Positions 5,091-5,746 of a DNA stretch of 5,746 nucleotides are shown here, piece by piece (positions within the stretch are counted from its first letter, which is position 1; every line of letters starts with the position of its first letter). The stretch comes from JAAXKN01 sp050258415 (GTDB lineage: Bacteria > Bacteroidota > Ignavibacteria > Ignavibacteriales > SURF-24): contig JBLMYS010000167.1 of the NCBI GenBank assembly GCA_050258415.1, forward strand, positions 1-5,746, read 5' to 3'. The notes under the pieces are model-generated. The model ran no database searches and was not told where the DNA came from. It saw only the letters and a program-made list of their open reading frames with translations. A program made the position numbers and the translations under genes.

Positions 5091-5746
5091 TCACATATTC
5101 CTTCCATCTCGGCCTGAACCCAGGTCCTGCCTTAAAAGCCTTTCTATCATGCGCTTGATGAATTCATCTTTATTTATGGATATACCGATTGATGCGTTAG
5201 GGGAACTCCCATCATTAACAACGGTATATCCCTTATCCGTAATGGATATGGATGCCGCACGCGTTGTGAAAAGATCTGGCCAGATAGCCATGGCTACCGC
5301 TACGGCGTCAAAAAGCGTCGGGTTGCCGTCTCCCCAGAGAGAATAAAGACCAGTAAGGGCGTTTGTAAGAGGCGACTGCCGCATAAGAAGCCTTGTCATA
5401 TATTCCTTCGGCAGCCTTACAGTTGTAGTAATATCAAGCCCCGCAAGCGTGAGATTCGATCCGTCTTTTTCAGGAGCGTTTTTCATATACATTTTAGCTG
5501 CTTCAATGTCGGCATAAACGTTCCACTCCGCGTCAGTCTTTGGGCCGCCGTCGTAGCCCATATAGTAAGATCCCAGCATTGAATAAATGTGCTTTGCAAG
5601 CCTTAAAGCTTCAGGGTCTTTTTTTATCACGTCGGCAATGTTTGAAAGTGGAGCTAGTGTGAATAGAATTACTTCGTGAGGATACTTCCTTAGAGTCTCA
5701 ATTATAAAGTCTGGGGCGGATTTACTAATGGGCCTCAGTGCCTTAA
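5091..5746 (-). CDS. Nucleoside hydrolase (inosine-uridine preferring type), N-terminus beyond the window
   Basis: The frame is open without a stop from the right edge to TGA at 5091-5093, giving 217 visible residues; the internal GTG at 5628-5630 is not the start. Enzymes of this family hydrolyse the N-glycosidic bond of ribonucleosides for base salvage. Family marks in order are PDFIIETLRKYPHEVILFT, then LAPLSNIADVIKKDP (compare GPLTNIA), then a substrate loop MLGSYYMGYDGG. DAEWNVYADIEAA follows, with the Glu and Asn that contact the ribose, and GLDITTTVRL. The C-terminal TLFDAVAVAMAIWPDLF contains the Asp expected to bind calcium. Normal length is about 310-340 residues, so roughly 100-120 are missing, including the N-terminal Asp-rich metal site and any signal peptide. 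The residue before the calcium Asp is Phe where the classic inosine-uridine enzymes have a catalytic His, so substrate preference is open. The gene ends 2 bases before the REP-like palindrome and appears to be transcribed separately from TatD-tcdA. Confidence 0.88.
   Translation of the reverse strand, partial: KALRPISKSAPDFIIETLRKYPHEVILFTLAPLSNIADVIKKDPEALRLAKHIYSMLGSYYMGYDGGPKTDAEWNVYADIEAAKMYMKNAPEKDGSNLTLAGLDITTTVRLPKEYMTRLLMRQSPLTNALTGLYSLWGDGNPTLFDAVAVAMAIWPDLFTTRAASISITDKGYTVVNDGSSPNASIGISINKDEFIKRMIERLLRQDLGSGRDGRNM

Noticed and set aside
5091..5630. Nucleoside hydrolase taken as a complete 179-residue gene starting at the GTG at 5628-5630
   Set aside because: The frame continues upstream with clear family sequence (PHEVILFTLAPLSNIADV) to the window edge, so that GTG is an internal Val.

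Overview
The window looks like ordinary chromosomal sequence from a Bacteroidota-type bacterium, possibly the Ignavibacteria/Chlorobi side of that group. Three things support this. A near-perfect Bacteroidota promoter (TTTG, 21 bp, TATTTTTG) sits upstream of the TatD-family gene. The unknown helical protein resembles a hypothetical family I associate with Bacteroidota. Shine-Dalgarno sequences are weak throughout. The lineage is an inference, and no rRNA or marker gene is present to settle it.

Layout from left to right. (1) The 3' part of a plus-strand gene for a Met/His-rich DUF305 protein, probably periplasmic and metal-binding, ends at 302. (2) A convergent intergenic region of about 80 bp carries two tandem hairpins; the first is a good bidirectional terminator. 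(3) A minus-strand gene (383-1072) encodes a 229-residue, helix-rich protein of unknown function. (4) A divergent, AT-rich intergenic region (1073-1306) contains a candidate promoter and two overlapping, mutually exclusive hairpins. (5) A plus-strand gene (1307-3463) encodes a 718-residue B12-binding-type radical SAM enzyme whose cluster motif is spaced CX4CX2C instead of the usual CX3CX2C. (6) A minus-strand pair, a TatD-family metal-dependent hydrolase (4301-4978) followed with zero spacing by a TcdA-like tRNA t6A dehydratase (3518-4300), is transcribed from the Bacteroidota promoter at about 5005-5037. (7) A REP-like palindrome lies at 5060-5088. (8) The 3' two-thirds of a minus-strand nucleoside hydrolase gene runs off the right edge.

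The TatD-tcdA pair is the only clear operon. TcdA completes the cyclic t6A37 modification of tRNA, and TatD relatives are nucleases or quality-control hydrolases. The nucleoside hydrolase is a purine/pyrimidine salvage enzyme and appears to be a separate unit. The radical SAM gene has no adjacent precursor peptide, B12 gene or pathway partner in the window, so its substrate cannot be assigned. I see no mobile element, CRISPR array, tRNA or rRNA, and no clear previously undescribed system. The most unusual items are the radical SAM enzyme's cysteine spacing with its C-terminal extension, the alternative hairpins in front of that gene, and the REP-like palindrome.
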